Shown here one piece after another: positions 25,580-36,006 of a DNA stretch of 64,000 nucleotides. Positions within the stretch are counted from its first letter, which is position 1. Each line of letters opens with the position of its first letter. The translations under genes were made by a program, and so were the position numbers. The DNA is from Zoogloea sp. (GTDB lineage: Bacteria; Pseudomonadota; Gammaproteobacteria; Burkholderiales; Rhodocyclaceae). The notes below the pieces were generated by a model, which worked only from the letters and a program-made list of their open reading frames with translations, was not told where the DNA came from and did no database searches. The DNA is taken from the NCBI RefSeq assembly GCF_028689785.1, contig NZ_JAQVCN010000003.1, forward strand, positions 124,001 to 188,000. The letters are read 5' to 3'.

Positions 25580-26515
25580 TCACCAAAGTCGTGTTCCGAA
25601 GGCTGCCCGGTAGGCATCCCCGATCTCGTCGCGGGAGGGGGCGTGGTTCTGCCCGCCCCGGCTGGCAATCTTGATGGCGCCCATCACCGAGGCGAGGCGC
25701 CCGGTCTGTTCCCAGTCCATGCCGTGCTCGATGCCGTAGAGCAGACCGGCCCGGTAGGCGTCACCACAGCCGGTAGGGTCTTCCAGGGCGGTGGGCTGGG
25801 CGCAGGGGATGTCGAACTTGCGGCCCCCTGCGTGGATCTCCGAGCCTTCGCCACCCCGGGTCACGATCAGGGCGCGGACTTCGCCGGCCAGGGATTCGAT
25901 GCTGCGACCAGTGCGTTCGCACAGCAGGCGGGCTTCGTAGTCGTTGACCGCACAGTAGTCTGCCAGTTGCAGGCAGTGCAGCAACTCTTCACCGTTGAAC
26001 ATGGGCAGGCCCTGGCCCGGGTCGAAGATGAAGGGGATGCCGGCTTCGGCGAACTGGCGGGTGTGCTCAAGCATGCCCTCGCGCCCATCCGGGGCCACGA
26101 TGCCCAGGCTGACGCCGCGGCTTTGGGGCACTTCGTTGCGGTGGGAGTGCACCATGGCGCCTGGGTGGAAGGCGGCGATCTGGTTGTCGTCCAGGTCGGT
26201 AGTGATGAAGCACTGGGCGGTGAAGGTGCCGGGGATCTGGGTGACGTGGGTTCGGGGCAGGCCTAGGCGGTCGAGGCGCTCAAGGTAGGGGCCGGCGTCG
26301 TCGCCGACGGTGGCCATGATCAGCGGGTCGCCGCCGAGGAGCTTGAGGTTGTAGCCGATGTTGCCGGCGCAGCCACCGAATTCCCGGCGCATTTCGGGCA
26401 CCAGAAAGGAGACGTTGAGGATGTGGATCTGCTCGGGGAGGATGTGATTGCGGAAGCGGTCATGGAAAACCATGATCGCGTCGTAGGCGATGGAACCGCA
26501 GATGAGCGTGGACAT
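25580..26515 (-). CDS. PfkB-family carbohydrate/nucleoside kinase
   Basis: A 311-residue ribokinase-fold kinase. An N-terminal GSIAYD strand and the GGCAGNIGYNLKLLGG glycine motif (about 47-62) define the substrate side. The C-terminal DPTGCGDAYRAG (about 248-259) carries the anion hole and catalytic Asp. The sequence type matches proteins labelled adenosine kinase in betaproteobacteria, but the substrate cannot be fixed from sequence. The start MSTLICGS was chosen by homology; an upstream in-frame ATG adds 13 unrelated residues. It follows the DUF3426 gene in the same direction. Confidence 0.82.
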   Translation of the reverse strand: MSTLICGSIAYDAIMVFHDRFRNHILPEQIHILNVSFLVPEMRREFGGCAGNIGYNLKLLGGDPLIMATVGDDAGPYLERLDRLGLPRTHVTQIPGTFTAQCFITTDLDDNQIAAFHPGAMVHSHRNEVPQSRGVSLGIVAPDGREGMLEHTRQFAEAGIPFIFDPGQGLPMFNGEELLHCLQLADYCAVNDYEARLLCERTGRSIESLAGEVRALIVTRGGEGSEIHAGGRKFDIPCAQPTALEDPTGCGDAYRAGLLYGIEHGMDWEQTGRLASVMGAIKIASRGGQNHAPSRDEIGDAYRAAFGTRLW

Positions 26516-26606
26516 GGGGCGGGTCGGTGAAAGTGAAGGGTTGTTTCGGGGCACGGACCGGTGGGGATCGGGGTGAAGTGATCCGCGCCGGCCAGGCTGT
26601 GTTTCG

Positions 26607-28106
26607 TCAGGGGTAGAAGGCGTACACGCGGTAGCCTGCGGCGGCTACGCCTGGTGCTTCAAAGGCCACCCGGATGGCGGTCTCGCCCCGTGCCGGGAAG
26701 GCATCCTTCGGGGCGTCGGCGGGCAACCACTGGGCGGGCGCCAGGACGCGCCGCACCAGAGCCTTGTCGCGGGCGTCGGTAAGGGTGATCTCCACATGGG
26801 GCCAGGCCTGCTGGAACTCGGCTCGGTTGCGCAGGGTGGCGTGCAGGGTGAAGTAGGCCTCGCGGTTGGCGTCGGGCTGAATGTCCGAGCTCTCGATGGC
26901 GATATCGGCCGCGTGGCGGGGCAGGGGCAACTCGCAGCCCAGGCCGGCACACAGGCTTTCCAGGGCGGGGCGCAGCTGGGGTGAGGACAGGGCGATCTCG
27001 TTGCGGAAGACCAGTGCGCCCTGGGCCAGCACTCCCAGAGTCAGCAGGGTCGCCGCTGCCGCCCACAGGGCCTGGCCGAGGGCCGGGTTGCGGGCTTCCT
27101 CTGGCTGGTCGGCCGCGTCGCTGGTGTCGTCGCCCTCATCTTCGTCGGCGTCGAGGGCCGTGTCGGCGGGGATCGCCGCAGCGGTAACGGGCGCGATGCT
27201 GTCGATACGAGGGGCTTGCGGTTCGGGCCGGGTCAGCGCTTCGCTGGCGTGGCCTGGGTCCCGGGTGTGTATCAAGGTGTCGAAATCGATGGGCGCTTCG
27301 CTGCCTGCCGTCTCCGGTGGGAGATCAAAATCCGGGGAGGCCTGTGCAGGGCTGGAGTCCGTCTGCTCGTCGGGAGGGGTGTCCAGATCCAGTGACAGAG
27401 AGTCGGGGATGGGCAGCTTGCCCAGCAGGGCGACATCGTCGGAAGACGAGGGGGGTGTTTCGTCCAGCGGCGCCTCGAAGGCCGGGGGGACGTCGAAGGC
27501 CGGGAATGGCTCCACGGGGAAGGACTCGGCCGGGAAGGCCTCGTCCTGCGGCTCGGAGACAGCGGGGGGCCACGCCTCGGGGCTGATCTCGCCCACCGGC
27601 TCGTGCTGGTCGACCTCGTCGAGCAGGAGCAGATGGGGCGGGGTATGCGCAGGCTCCTCCCCGACATCCTGCAACAGGGCGTCGACGGCGTCGGCCATGG
27701 TGGTGTCGGCGGGCGCTGGCGGGGCGTCTTCCAGAAGGAAAGCGTAGGGTGGAGGCTCGGCCGGGGGCTGCTCCGACTCGACCTCCGTTTCGACAACGTG
27801 CTGGAGCTCAAGGACTTCTGGCAGGGCGGCTTCCGCTGCAATCGAAAGACTGCTGTCGTAGGGCTCAAGGCGTTCTGAAGGGGCCGTGATGTCGGCGGGC
27901 TTCTCCTCCAGCACGAAAAGAGCGGGCCCGCTCGTGGGCGGTAGCTGCTGCGGGTGGGTCGGGGGGGCACCCTCTTCGATCAAGGTCTCGAGGGCGTTGA
28001 AGGCGTGACTGCACTGACCGCAGCGCACGCGCCCCTGGCGGGCGCGCAACTGCTCGGGGCGCACCCGGAAGGTGGTGGAGCACTCCGGGCAGCGCGCCAG
28101 GATCAT
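26607..28106 (-). CDS. Zinc-ribbon DUF3426 membrane protein
   Basis: A 499-residue protein. It begins with an MJ0042-type zinc finger: CPEC near residue 6 and CGQC near residue 29, giving a CxxC-x21-CxxC pattern. A long acidic, proline-rich low-complexity linker (about 50-340) follows, then one membrane helix (about 365-385), then a DUF3426 beta domain exposed outside the membrane. The ATG overlaps the prmA stop as ATGA (28103-28106). The family is widespread in betaproteobacteria beside prmA and has no proven function. Confidence 0.85.
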   Translation of the reverse strand: MILARCPECSTTFRVRPEQLRARQGRVRCGQCSHAFNALETLIEEGAPPTHPQQLPPTSGPALFVLEEKPADITAPSERLEPYDSSLSIAAEAALPEVLELQHVVETEVESEQPPAEPPPYAFLLEDAPPAPADTTMADAVDALLQDVGEEPAHTPPHLLLLDEVDQHEPVGEISPEAWPPAVSEPQDEAFPAESFPVEPFPAFDVPPAFEAPLDETPPSSSDDVALLGKLPIPDSLSLDLDTPPDEQTDSSPAQASPDFDLPPETAGSEAPIDFDTLIHTRDPGHASEALTRPEPQAPRIDSIAPVTAAAIPADTALDADEDEGDDTSDAADQPEEARNPALGQALWAAAATLLTLGVLAQGALVFRNEIALSSPQLRPALESLCAGLGCELPLPRHAADIAIESSDIQPDANREAYFTLHATLRNRAEFQQAWPHVEITLTDARDKALVRRVLAPAQWLPADAPKDAFPARGETAIRVAFEAPGVAAAGYRVYAFYP

Positions 28107-29005
28107 GACACCGCCTGCTCCGGCAGATCGCCTTCGAGACGGACCCAGCCTTCGTGGGTGGCTCCGACCCGCAGCGCAATGTAGGGTGCGTAGGCCTCGA
28201 TGACGTCCTGGGCCTGGGCTTCCAGAACGCCCGACAGGGCCAGCTTGCCGCCTGGCGCGACGCGGGCCGCCAGCAGCGGGGCGAGCATCTTGAGGGGATT
28301 GGTCAGGATGTTGGCAACCACCCGTTGGAAGGTGCCGTCTAGGGGCTTGGCGGACACCTGCAGGTGCAGGCTCACGTCGTTGTTGGCAGCATTGTCGGCT
28401 GCGGTTTCGACGGCTTTCTCGTCGATGTCGACGCCAGTGACTTCGCCCGCCCCCAGCTTGACCGCGGCGATGGCCAGGATGCCGGAACCGCAGCCGTAGT
28501 CGAGCACGCTGACGCCCGGCTGGATTTCGGTGGTCAGCCATTCGAGGCACAGCCGGGTGGTGGGGTGCGACCCGGTACCGAAAGCCATGCCCGGATCAAG
28601 GATCAGGTTGATGGCACTGGCGTCGGGGGATTCGTGCCACGAGGGCACGATCCACAGGCGGTCGGTGATGCGGATCGGGTCGAACTGGCTCTGGGTGAGT
28701 TGCACCCAGTTCTGTTCTTCCACCTCCTCGATGGTGAAGGGCGGCACGGCAGCGAGCCCCGCGGCGGCCGAGGCGGTGGCCAGGGCTTTGGCAAGGTCGG
28801 TGTCGGTGTCGAACAGGGCGATGACGCGGCTGTGGTCCCACAGGCTGGCCGGGGACATGCCGGGTTCGCCGAACTGGGGCTTTTCGGCCTCGGTACCGGC
28901 GTCGGCGTCGTCAATGCTCACCGACAGGGCGCCATGCTCCATCAGCGCTTCGGAGAGGGCTTCGGCGCGGCGCGCGTCAGCCTGCAGGATGACCGAAATC
29001 CACAT
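28103..29005 (-). CDS. prmA: Ribosomal protein L11 methyltransferase
   Basis: A 300-residue enzyme that trimethylates ribosomal protein L11 using SAM. It has the PrmA N-terminal domain (WISVILQADARRAEALSEAL) and the methyltransferase core: DPGMAFGTGSHPTTRLCL near residue 140, VLDYGCGSGILAIAA near 167 and VVANILTNPL near 232. The length matches the family. It overlaps accC upstream by one base (TGATG) and DUF3426 downstream (ATGA), so the three are tightly coupled. Confidence 0.97.
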   Translation of the reverse strand: MWISVILQADARRAEALSEALMEHGALSVSIDDADAGTEAEKPQFGEPGMSPASLWDHSRVIALFDTDTDLAKALATASAAAGLAAVPPFTIEEVEEQNWVQLTQSQFDPIRITDRLWIVPSWHESPDASAINLILDPGMAFGTGSHPTTRLCLEWLTTEIQPGVSVLDYGCGSGILAIAAVKLGAGEVTGVDIDEKAVETAADNAANNDVSLHLQVSAKPLDGTFQRVVANILTNPLKMLAPLLAARVAPGGKLALSGVLEAQAQDVIEAYAPYIALRVGATHEGWVRLEGDLPEQAVS

Positions 29006-30366
29006 CAGTTCTTGCTGACCTCGTTGCGCCCCGCCAGCTTGTGCTCCAGGTAATGGATGCTGGTGCCGCCTTCGACAAAGCGGGCATCGAGCATCAGCTC
29101 CTGGTGCAGCGGGATGTTGGTCTTGATGCCCTCGACGAGCATTTCGGACAGGGCGATGCGCATGCGGCGGATGGCCTGGTCACGGGTATCCCCGTAGGCG
29201 ATCAGCTTGCCGATCATCGAGTCGTAGTGCTGGGGCACGGTGTAGCCGTTGTAAACATGGGAGTCCACACGGATGCCGGGGCCGCCGGGTACGTGCCAGT
29301 TGCCGATCTTGCCGGGGCAGGGGGTGAACTTGAAGGGGTCTTCCGCGTTGATGCGGCATTCGATGGCGTGGCCGCGGAACTCGATGTCCTTCTGCTTGTA
29401 GCGCAGTCTCTGGCCGGCGGCGACGCGGATCTGCTCCTGCACGATGTCTACACCGGTGATGAGCTCGGTGACCGGGTGTTCGACCTGGACCCGGGTGTTC
29501 ATCTCGATGAAGTAGAACTCACCGTTCTCGTAGAGGAACTCGAAGGTGCCGGCGCCCCGGTAGCCGATCTTGCGGCAGGCCTCGGCACAGCGTTCGCCGA
29601 TGCGCAGGATGTGGCGGCGTTCGATGCCGGGGGCGGGCGCTTCCTCGATGACCTTCTGGTGGCGGCGCTGCATGGAGCAGTCGCGCTCGCCCAGGTGGAT
29701 GGCGTTGCCGTGCTGGTCGGCGAGGATCTGGATCTCCACGTGACGCGGGTTTTCCAGGAACTTCTCCATGTAGACCATGGGGTTGCCGAAGAAGGCGCCG
29801 GCCTCGGAGCGGGTGGTGGTGACAGCGTTGAGCAGTGCGGCCTCGGTGTGCACCACGCGCATGCCGCGACCGCCGCCGCCGCCGGCGGCCTTGATGATCA
29901 CCGGGTAGCCGATGGCCCGGGCAATCTTGACGATCTCCTTCGGATCATCCGGCAGGGCGCCTTCGGAGCCGGGCACGCAGGGTACGCCGGCGGCCTTCAT
30001 GGCGTCCTTGGCGGATACCTTGTCGCCCATCAGGCGGATGGTCTCGGCCCGCGGGCCGATGAAGACGAAACCGGATTGTTCTACCCGTTCGGCAAAGTCG
30101 GCGTTTTCGGACAGGAAGCCGTAGCCCGGGTGGATGGCTTCGGCGTCGGTGACTTCGGCCGCAGAGATGAGCGCCGGGATGTTGAGGTAGCTGAGGGCCG
30201 AGGAGGCGGGGCCGATGCACACGGACTCGTCAGCCAGCTTCACGTACTTGGCTTCGGCGTCGGGTTCGGAGTGAACGGCGACGGTCTTGATGCCTAGCTC
30301 ACGGCAGGCTCGCAGCACGCGCAGAGCGATCTCGCCCCGGTTGGCGATGAGGATCTTTTCGAACAT
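29005..30366 (-). CDS. accC: Acetyl-CoA carboxylase, biotin carboxylase subunit
   Basis: A 453-residue enzyme that carboxylates biotin on AccB with ATP and bicarbonate, the first step of fatty-acid synthesis. Clear family features are [14 protein letters not shown] at the start, the ATP-grasp glycine loop [12 protein letters not shown] near residue 160, EAPAPG near 245, [18 protein letters not shown] near 276-293, and VEHPVTE. ATG 30366 is preferred by alignment to homologues; an ATG two codons upstream (30372) is equally possible. It follows accB by about 10 bases. Confidence 0.97.
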   Translation of the reverse strand: MFEKILIANRGEIALRVLRACRELGIKTVAVHSEPDAEAKYVKLADESVCIGPASSALSYLNIPALISAAEVTDAEAIHPGYGFLSENADFAERVEQSGFVFIGPRAETIRLMGDKVSAKDAMKAAGVPCVPGSEGALPDDPKEIVKIARAIGYPVIIKAAGGGGGRGMRVVHTEAALLNAVTTTRSEAGAFFGNPMVYMEKFLENPRHVEIQILADQHGNAIHLGERDCSMQRRHQKVIEEAPAPGIERRHILRIGERCAEACRKIGYRGAGTFEFLYENGEFYFIEMNTRVQVEHPVTELITGVDIVQEQIRVAAGQRLRYKQKDIEFRGHAIECRINAEDPFKFTPCPGKIGNWHVPGGPGIRVDSHVYNGYTVPQHYDSMIGKLIAYGDTRDQAIRRMRIALSEMLVEGIKTNIPLHQELMLDARFVEGGTSIHYLEHKLAGRNEVSKN

Positions 30367-30375
30367 GGCCATGAC

Positions 30376-30825
30376 TCAGCCGATAATGAACAGGGGTTCG
30401 CCAAACTCCACGGGCTCGCCGTTCTCGACCAGGATGGCCTTGATGACGCCAGCGGCGTCGGCCTCGATCTCGTTCATCAGCTTCATGGCTTCGATGATGC
30501 ACAGGGGCTCGCCGGCAGACACGCTCTGGCCGACTTCGGCCAGGGGCTTGCCGCCCGGGGCGCTGGAGCGATAGAAGGTGCCGACCATGGGCGACTTGAC
30601 CACATGGCCTTCGGGCAGGGCCGCTTCGGTGCTGGCCGCGGGGGCGGCGGCGGGGGCCGCAGCGACCGGAGCGGCTGCGGGGGCTTGGGCCACGTAGCTT
30701 ACCGGCGCGGGGCCGGCGATGTGCTTGGCGATGCGGACTTTCTCCTCGCCTTCGGTGACTTCCAGCTCGGAGATGCCCGATTCCTGGACCAGGTCGATCA
30801 ATTTCTTGAGCTTGCGAAGATCCAT
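30376..30825 (-). CDS. accB: Acetyl-CoA carboxylase, biotin carboxyl carrier protein
   Basis: A 149-residue carrier. The N-terminal segment [17 protein letters not shown] is typical, an Ala/Pro-rich flexible linker lies at about 45-75, and the biotinyl domain carries the lysine motif IEAMKLMNE near residue 113. It works with the accC gene immediately downstream. It probably shares a transcript with aroQ upstream (58-base gap). Confidence 0.97.
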   Translation of the reverse strand: MDLRKLKKLIDLVQESGISELEVTEGEEKVRIAKHIAGPAPVSYVAQAPAAAPVAAAPAAAPAASTEAALPEGHVVKSPMVGTFYRSSAPGGKPLAEVGQSVSAGEPLCIIEAMKLMNEIEADAAGVIKAILVENGEPVEFGEPLFIIG

Positions 30826-30883
30826 AGTATTCCCCTTGATGTATGCGGCAGCCTGCCGGACGGCAGGCCTGCCTGTGTCTGGT

Positions 30884-31381
30884 TTAGCCGCGCTCGGCGC
30901 GGAGACGGGAGAGGGCGAACTCGAGAGCGAGTTGATAGCCCTGGGCTCCCAGCCCGCAGATCACCCCGACAGCCTTGTCGGAAAAGTACGAGTGGTGACG
31001 GAAGGGTTCGCGGGCGTGGACGTTTGAGAGATGCACTTCGACGAACGGAATGGCAACGCCGGTGAGGGCGTCACGCAGGGCCACGCTGGTGTGGGTGTAA
31101 GCGGCCGGATTGATGACGATGAAGTTGACGCCTTCAGTGGCGGCAGCCTGCACCCGGTCTATCAATTCACCCTCGTGATTGCTCTGGAAGGACTCAAGTA
31201 ACACCCCATCTGCCTTGGCACGACTTTCCATGGCCTCATGGATGTCGGCAAGCGTGGTAAGCCCGTAGATGCCGGGTTCTCGACGACCGAGCAGATTGAG
31301 GTTGGGACCATGCAGAACAAGAATGCGGTTCTGCGGAAGATCCTCTGCGGTGGCTTCCTGGGGGCGTTTTTTCCGCGTCAT
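30884..31381 (-). CDS. aroQ: Type II 3-dehydroquinate dehydratase
   Basis: A 165-residue shikimate-pathway enzyme. The catalytic features are [20 protein letters not shown] near residue 21 (active-site Tyr and Arg), [10 protein letters not shown] near 66, [13 protein letters not shown] near 88 and [14 protein letters not shown] near 112 (catalytic His). An extra N-terminal stretch of about 18 residues precedes the usual start, so a later start is possible, though no better ATG is present. The aroQ-accB-accC order is common in proteobacteria. Confidence 0.96.
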   Translation of the reverse strand: MTRKKRPQEATAEDLPQNRILVLHGPNLNLLGRREPGIYGLTTLADIHEAMESRAKADGVLLESFQSNHEGELIDRVQAAATEGVNFIVINPAAYTHTSVALRDALTGVAIPFVEVHLSNVHAREPFRHHSYFSDKAVGVICGLGAQGYQLALEFALSRLRAERG

Positions 31382-31441
31382 GTGTGCAAGTTTGCCGTAG
31401 TTTGGCGCAATTTGTCCACCGCGCGGGGCTGTGGCAGGCGC

Positions 31442-31987
31442 TCAGCTCTTGCTGAGTTCGGCCAGCTTGTGCTCGAGTTCTTCTTCCGAAAGCATGCCCA
31501 GCTTGACCAGGCTGATGTTGCCCTTGCGATCGAGAATCAGGGTGAAAGGGAGGCCTTGGGAGGCGTTGCCGAGCTCTTCGGTCAGGCTCACCACCGAGGG
31601 TGAGGCGATCACCAGCGGGTAGGCCACTTTCTGGGCAGCCTGGAAATCAATGACGTTCTTGGGGGTGTCGATGCTGATGCCTACAAACTGGACGCCTTTG
31701 TCCGCATATTTGCGGCTCAAGGCCGAAAAAGCCGGGATCTCCTTGCGGCAGGGTGGGCACCAGGTGGCCCAGAAGTTCACTACCAGCACCTTGCCTTGCC
31801 ATTGAGCCAGGGGTTGCTGCTTGCCCGTGGTGTCGGGCAGATCGAGGGCCATCAGCTTGCCCACGGCGGCGTTCAGGGCCGGCGTGACCTGAGGAGGAGA
31901 GGGGTTTTGGCGGGCAGCGTAAAGACCCGCGGCACCCGCGGCAAAGGCGACGATGACGACCAGAAGAAAGCTGAGTCCACGTTTCAT
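31442..31987 (-). CDS. TlpA/ResA-like periplasmic thioredoxin
   Basis: A 181-residue protein anchored by an N-terminal membrane helix or signal (about residues 5-24). The thioredoxin-fold domain holds the redox motif FWATWCPPCRKE (about 72-83), GISIDTPKNV and the cis-Pro segment GLPFTLILDR. It probably reduces or delivers electrons to periplasmic disulfides, for example in cytochrome c maturation. The ATG overlaps the upstream gene's stop (ATGA at 31984-31987). Confidence 0.88.
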   Translation of the reverse strand: MKRGLSFLLVVIVAFAAGAAGLYAARQNPSPPQVTPALNAAVGKLMALDLPDTTGKQQPLAQWQGKVLVVNFWATWCPPCRKEIPAFSALSRKYADKGVQFVGISIDTPKNVIDFQAAQKVAYPLVIASPSVVSLTEELGNASQGLPFTLILDRKGNISLVKLGMLSEEELEHKLAELSKS

Positions 31988-32610
31988 GGGGGGAGTTCGG
32001 CAGGTGCCGGTGTTTCGTTGATGAGGGCTTCGACGACGGACAGGCGTGCCCGTTCCATCTGACGTGACCCGTGGGCGCCACGACGGTGCAGGCGCTCCAC
32101 GTCTGGCGAGTAGATGCGCAGCTTGACCGGCACGTCGTCCCAGTCGAAAACGAGGATCGCCTCGGGGCCTTCAGGCTGGTTGCGGCGCGGTTCCTTGTGC
32201 TCGTAGGCCACGTTGTTGTTGAGGAAGAAGATCTCCACTTCCTTGGCGCTTTCGGGGAAAAGGTCGATTTCCACGTCCGAATAGCGTCCGGCGGTGCCTT
32301 CCAGCACGGATCCAGTCAGATAGGGGCGGAAGGCTTCCAGCTCGCGCATGATCTCCGCAGCGGCGACGCGCATGGCGTGCTGGCGCTCCAGGTGCTCGTC
32401 GTCCTGGAAGACGGCCAGGTAGGTGCGTACCTCGGCTTCGATCTCGGCGTTGTTGGGGAGCTCGTCGGCGTTGACGGCACCCAGTTGGCGGGCGGCCTTG
32501 CGCTTGGCAAAGCCATAGTCGGTGATCCCGTCCTCGGCGATCATGCGGGCCGCCAGGGCGGCGATCTCACGGCGCAGGTTGCTGCGGTGGGGAACGGCAG
32601 GGCGCGGCAT
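31984..32610 (-). CDS. Nucleotidyltransferase-like protein of unknown function
   Basis: A 208-residue cytoplasmic protein. The segment TGSVLEGTAGRYSDVEIDLF (about residues 110-129) resembles the G-S-x-x-x-G-x-x-S-D-x-D/E metal site of minimal nucleotidyltransferases, with Glu in place of the second Asp. The N-terminal third is charged and helical. The same type of gene is found divergent from mpl in related bacteria, but I know no proven function. It is coupled to the thioredoxin gene downstream by an ATGA overlap. Confidence 0.6.
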   Translation of the reverse strand: MPRPAVPHRSNLRREIAALAARMIAEDGITDYGFAKRKAARQLGAVNADELPNNAEIEAEVRTYLAVFQDDEHLERQHAMRVAAAEIMRELEAFRPYLTGSVLEGTAGRYSDVEIDLFPESAKEVEIFFLNNNVAYEHKEPRRNQPEGPEAILVFDWDDVPVKLRIYSPDVERLHRRGAHGSRQMERARLSVVEALINETPAPAELPP

Positions 32611-32692
32611 GGGCGGTCGAAGCTCCCCGTTCGATTAGAATGCCAACCATTCTACACACGACTATTGCGGCGCTGTTTCTGCCTTCCGGACT

Positions 32693-34039
32693 ATGCATAT
32701 TCACATTCTTGGTATCTGCGGCACCTTCATGGGCGGAATTGCCCTGCTGGCAAGGGCTGCCGGCCACACCGTGACGGGCTGCGATGCCAACGTCTATCCT
32801 CCCATGAGCACCCAGTTGGAGGAGCAGGGCATCCGCCTCGTCGAGGGCTATGGTGCCGATCAGCTGGGCCTGAACCCGGACGTCTTCGTGGTGGGCAATG
32901 CCATTTCCCGGGGCAATCCGCTCCTCGAGGAGATCCTCGACAAGGGCCTGCCCTACGTGTCCGGGCCCCAGTGGCTGGCCGAGAACGTGCTGCAGGGGCG
33001 CTGGGTGTTGGCTGTGGCCGGTACCCACGGCAAGACCACCACCACTTCGCTGCTGGCATGGATACTGGAAGACGCCGGGCTCAAACCGGGGTTCCTGGTG
33101 GGCGGTGTGCCGAAGAACTTCGGCCTGTCGGCGCGCCTGGGCGAGACGCCCTTCTTCGTCATCGAGGCCGACGAATATGACACTGCCTTTTGCGACAAAC
33201 GCTCCAAGTTCGTCCATTACCGCCCGCGCACGGCCATTCTGAACAACCTTGAGTTCGACCACGCCGACATTTTCGCTGATCTTGCAGCCATCGAGACGCA
33301 GTTCCACCATCTGGTGCGGATCATTCCGCGCACGGGCCGGATCATTGCCAACGCTGCCGAGGAGACTCTGCCCCGGGTGATTCAGCGGGGCTGCTGGTCG
33401 GAGCTGGAGTGGTTCAACGACGCGGCCGGCTGGTCCATCGCCGAAGGGGCGGTCGAGGATGAGGTGGTGGTGCGTCACTTGGGCACGGAGATCGGTCGCA
33501 AGCGCCTGCCCCTGTCGGGCCGCCATAACCGGGCCAACGCCCTGGCGGCGATTGCCGCGGCGCGCCACGTGGGTGTGACCCCCGATGTGGCCCTGGATGC
33601 GCTGACCCGCTTCGAAGGCGTCAAGCGCCGGCTTGAGTTGCGGGGCACCGTGCGCGGCGTGGCGGTGTACGACGACTTCGCCCACCACCCGACGGCCATC
33701 ACCCTCACCGTCGAGGGGTTGCGCCGCCAGGTGGGAGAGGCGCGCATCCTGGCTGTGCTGGAGCCCCGCTCCAACACCATGAAGCTGGGGGTGATGAAGG
33801 AGCAGTTGCCAGCCAGCCTGACCCAGGCCGACAAGGTCTTCTGTTACGGCGCCAACCTGGGCTGGGACGCCCGGGCTGCCCTTGAGCCCATCGCCGCCAA
33901 GACGGTGGTGGAGGACGACCTGGATGCGCTGGTGAAAGCCATCGTTGCCGAGGCCCGGGACGGCGACCGTATCCTGGTCATGAGCAATGGCGGCTTTGGC
34001 GGCATTCACGGCAAGCTGCTGGCGGCCCTGGCCGCCTGA
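32693..34039 (+). CDS. mpl: UDP-MurNAc:L-Ala-gamma-D-Glu-mesoDAP ligase
   Basis: A 448-residue Mur ligase that reattaches recycled murein tripeptide to UDP-MurNAc. The family start MHIHILGICGTFMGG, the P-loop AGTHGKTTTTSLL near residue 109, FVIEADEYDTAF near 153, LNNLEFDHADIF near 182 and YDDFAHHPTAI near 325 are all present. It is divergent from the nucleotidyltransferase-like gene, with about 80 bases between them for both promoters, and convergent with the sigma-54 regulator. Confidence 0.97.
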   Translation: MHIHILGICGTFMGGIALLARAAGHTVTGCDANVYPPMSTQLEEQGIRLVEGYGADQLGLNPDVFVVGNAISRGNPLLEEILDKGLPYVSGPQWLAENVLQGRWVLAVAGTHGKTTTTSLLAWILEDAGLKPGFLVGGVPKNFGLSARLGETPFFVIEADEYDTAFCDKRSKFVHYRPRTAILNNLEFDHADIFADLAAIETQFHHLVRIIPRTGRIIANAAEETLPRVIQRGCWSELEWFNDAAGWSIAEGAVEDEVVVRHLGTEIGRKRLPLSGRHNRANALAAIAAARHVGVTPDVALDALTRFEGVKRRLELRGTVRGVAVYDDFAHHPTAITLTVEGLRRQVGEARILAVLEPRSNTMKLGVMKEQLPASLTQADKVFCYGANLGWDARAALEPIAAKTVVEDDLDALVKAIVAEARDGDRILVMSNGGFGGIHGKLLAALAA

Positions 34040-34046
34040 GCGGCTT

Positions 34047-35981
34047 TCAGTTCAGCATCCCGAACTGCTTCAGTTTGCGGTAGAGGGTGGCCCGGGCCAC
34101 CTTCAGGCTACGGGCGGCGGCCGACACGTTGCCGCCACAGCGGGCCATGGCGCCCCTGACGGCCTCCAGCTCCAGCTCGCGCAGGCACATGTTGCGCACA
34201 TCCGGCCGGGTGGATGACAGCGCCGCACTGCGCCCGAAGCGCTCTGTCAGCTCCTCGGGCAGATGCTCCGGGCGGATTGCCGTGTCGTCCTCCGCGAGGG
34301 TCAGGGCCAGGCGCAGCACATGGCCCAGCTGGCGGATGTTGCCCGGCCAGGGGTAGTCCATCAGGGTCTGCATCGCCTCGTCCGAGAGCTGAGGGGGCGT
34401 CGCACTGCCGGCCTCCCGGGCCAGCATCGAGCCGATCAGCGCTGCCCTGTCAGCCCTGTCCCGCAGGGCGGGCAGGCAGACTTTCACGCCCTTGATGCGG
34501 TAGTACAGATCCTCGCGGAACAGCCCCTCGGCCACCCGCCCCTCCAGACTGCGGTGGGTGGCAGTGATGATGCGGGCGTCGAAGCGGATCGGTCGGGCGC
34601 CGCCCAGGCGGGTGAAGTTGCGCTCCTGCAGCACGCGCAGGAGCCGCCCCTGCAACTCCAGGGGCATGTCGCCGATCTCGTCGAGAAAGAGGGTGCCTCC
34701 TCGGGCGAGCTCGAACTTGCCCGGCGCGCCACCCCGGCGCCCCCCCGTGAAGGCGCCGTCTTCATAGCCAAAGAACTCCGACTCGATCAGCCCGGCGGGC
34801 AGGGATGAGCAGTTGATTGCCACAAAGGGCCCCGCTGCCCGGTCGCTCTCGTCATGCAGGCGGCGGGCCAGGACTTCCTTGCCGGTGCCGGTCTCGCCGT
34901 TGATGAGTACCGGGATGTCACGTTCGAAGGCCCGGCGGGCAATGTGCAGGGCCCGTCCGGCGACTCCGTCGGTATCCACGGGCGGAGTCGCGGCAGGTTG
35001 GAGGACGTCTCCGCTGCGCAGGGTGCGGACGGCGCTGCTGATTCGGGCGAGCAGAGTGCCCTGATTGCGGGCCTCGAAACGGGCCTCAAAGCCCAGGCCG
35101 TCATCGTTCCACAGGGTGCCCTGAACAAGGCGGCCAGACAGGGCCTGGGTGAAGGTTTCGGCGGGGCAGTCGAAGATTCGGGCGAAATCCGGGTCGCCAT
35201 CCCGCGTTGGGACGAGTTGCAGCAGTTGGCGGGCGGTCTGGTTGGCCCCCAGCAGCTGGCCACCTTCGTCAAAGACCATCACGCCGGCCAGGGGCGTGGC
35301 GAGCAGCTCGGACCGGGTGTGGAAGCACAGGCGCAGGGCGCCCCCGAGGTCGTCGAGCATGCGGTTTTCGATGGCGCGGGCAGCGATGGCCAGGGGTTCG
35401 AGCACCGTGATCGGGCTGCCGTCGCAGTGGCGGGTTGCGTCGAGGATGCCCGCCAGCTGGCCGGCCGGATCGAACAGGGGGACCGAGGCGCAGGCAAAGG
35501 GGCGGATTTCGTCGAGAAAGTGCTCGGCGGCGCGGATCACGAGGGGCTGGCGTTCGATCAGGGCACAGCCCAGCCCGTTGGTGCCGATGTCAGCCTCCAG
35601 GATGGAGCGGCCGACCTGGAAGATCTGGTTCAGTCCGTCGAAGGACGTGCCCGTGCCGCACAGGGCCTTCACCACCATGCCGTCTGGATCAGTGCACACG
35701 ATGCCCCAGTTACCCCGGGCCATCATCGTGCGGAGCCTTTCCATCTCGGGCAGGGCGCAGGCGACCAGGCGCTGGTTGTGCTCGGTGACGGCCTGCTCCT
35801 GCTGGCGCGACACCGGGCCCATCACTCGCCGGTCGGTGGTATGCAGACCATGTTCGAGGGATCGCTCCCAGGAACGGATTATCGGTGGGCTGACGAGCCC
35901 GGTGGGCGCTTGTCCGCGCTCGAAGAACTGTCTGCGTCCTTGCTCCAGCCGTGCCTCAAACGAGGCGAGCTGCTCTCCCAT
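34047..35981 (-). CDS. Sigma-54-dependent activator, AcoR type
   Basis: A 644-residue bacterial enhancer-binding protein. Residues about 1-230 hold a GAF-type sensor region ([16 protein letters not shown] is characteristic of AcoR relatives), then a PAS-like segment. The AAA+ domain has Walker A GETGTGKE near 345 and Walker [11 protein letters not shown] near 415. The C-terminal Fis-type helix-turn-helix is [19 protein letters not shown]. The sigma-54 contact loop reads GAFTGG rather than GAFTGA. ATG 35981 has an excellent GGAGGAG site. It is divergent from the ethanol dehydrogenase gene and very probably activates it, as AcoR-type proteins do for alcohol and acetoin oxidation. Confidence 0.9.
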   Translation of the reverse strand: MGEQLASFEARLEQGRRQFFERGQAPTGLVSPPIIRSWERSLEHGLHTTDRRVMGPVSRQQEQAVTEHNQRLVACALPEMERLRTMMARGNWGIVCTDPDGMVVKALCGTGTSFDGLNQIFQVGRSILEADIGTNGLGCALIERQPLVIRAAEHFLDEIRPFACASVPLFDPAGQLAGILDATRHCDGSPITVLEPLAIAARAIENRMLDDLGGALRLCFHTRSELLATPLAGVMVFDEGGQLLGANQTARQLLQLVPTRDGDPDFARIFDCPAETFTQALSGRLVQGTLWNDDGLGFEARFEARNQGTLLARISSAVRTLRSGDVLQPAATPPVDTDGVAGRALHIARRAFERDIPVLINGETGTGKEVLARRLHDESDRAAGPFVAINCSSLPAGLIESEFFGYEDGAFTGGRRGGAPGKFELARGGTLFLDEIGDMPLELQGRLLRVLQERNFTRLGGARPIRFDARIITATHRSLEGRVAEGLFREDLYYRIKGVKVCLPALRDRADRAALIGSMLAREAGSATPPQLSDEAMQTLMDYPWPGNIRQLGHVLRLALTLAEDDTAIRPEHLPEELTERFGRSAALSSTRPDVRNMCLRELELEAVRGAMARCGGNVSAAARSLKVARATLYRKLKQFGMLN

Positions 35982-36006
35982 GGTGTCTCCTCCATGTGGC
36001 CAGTTG

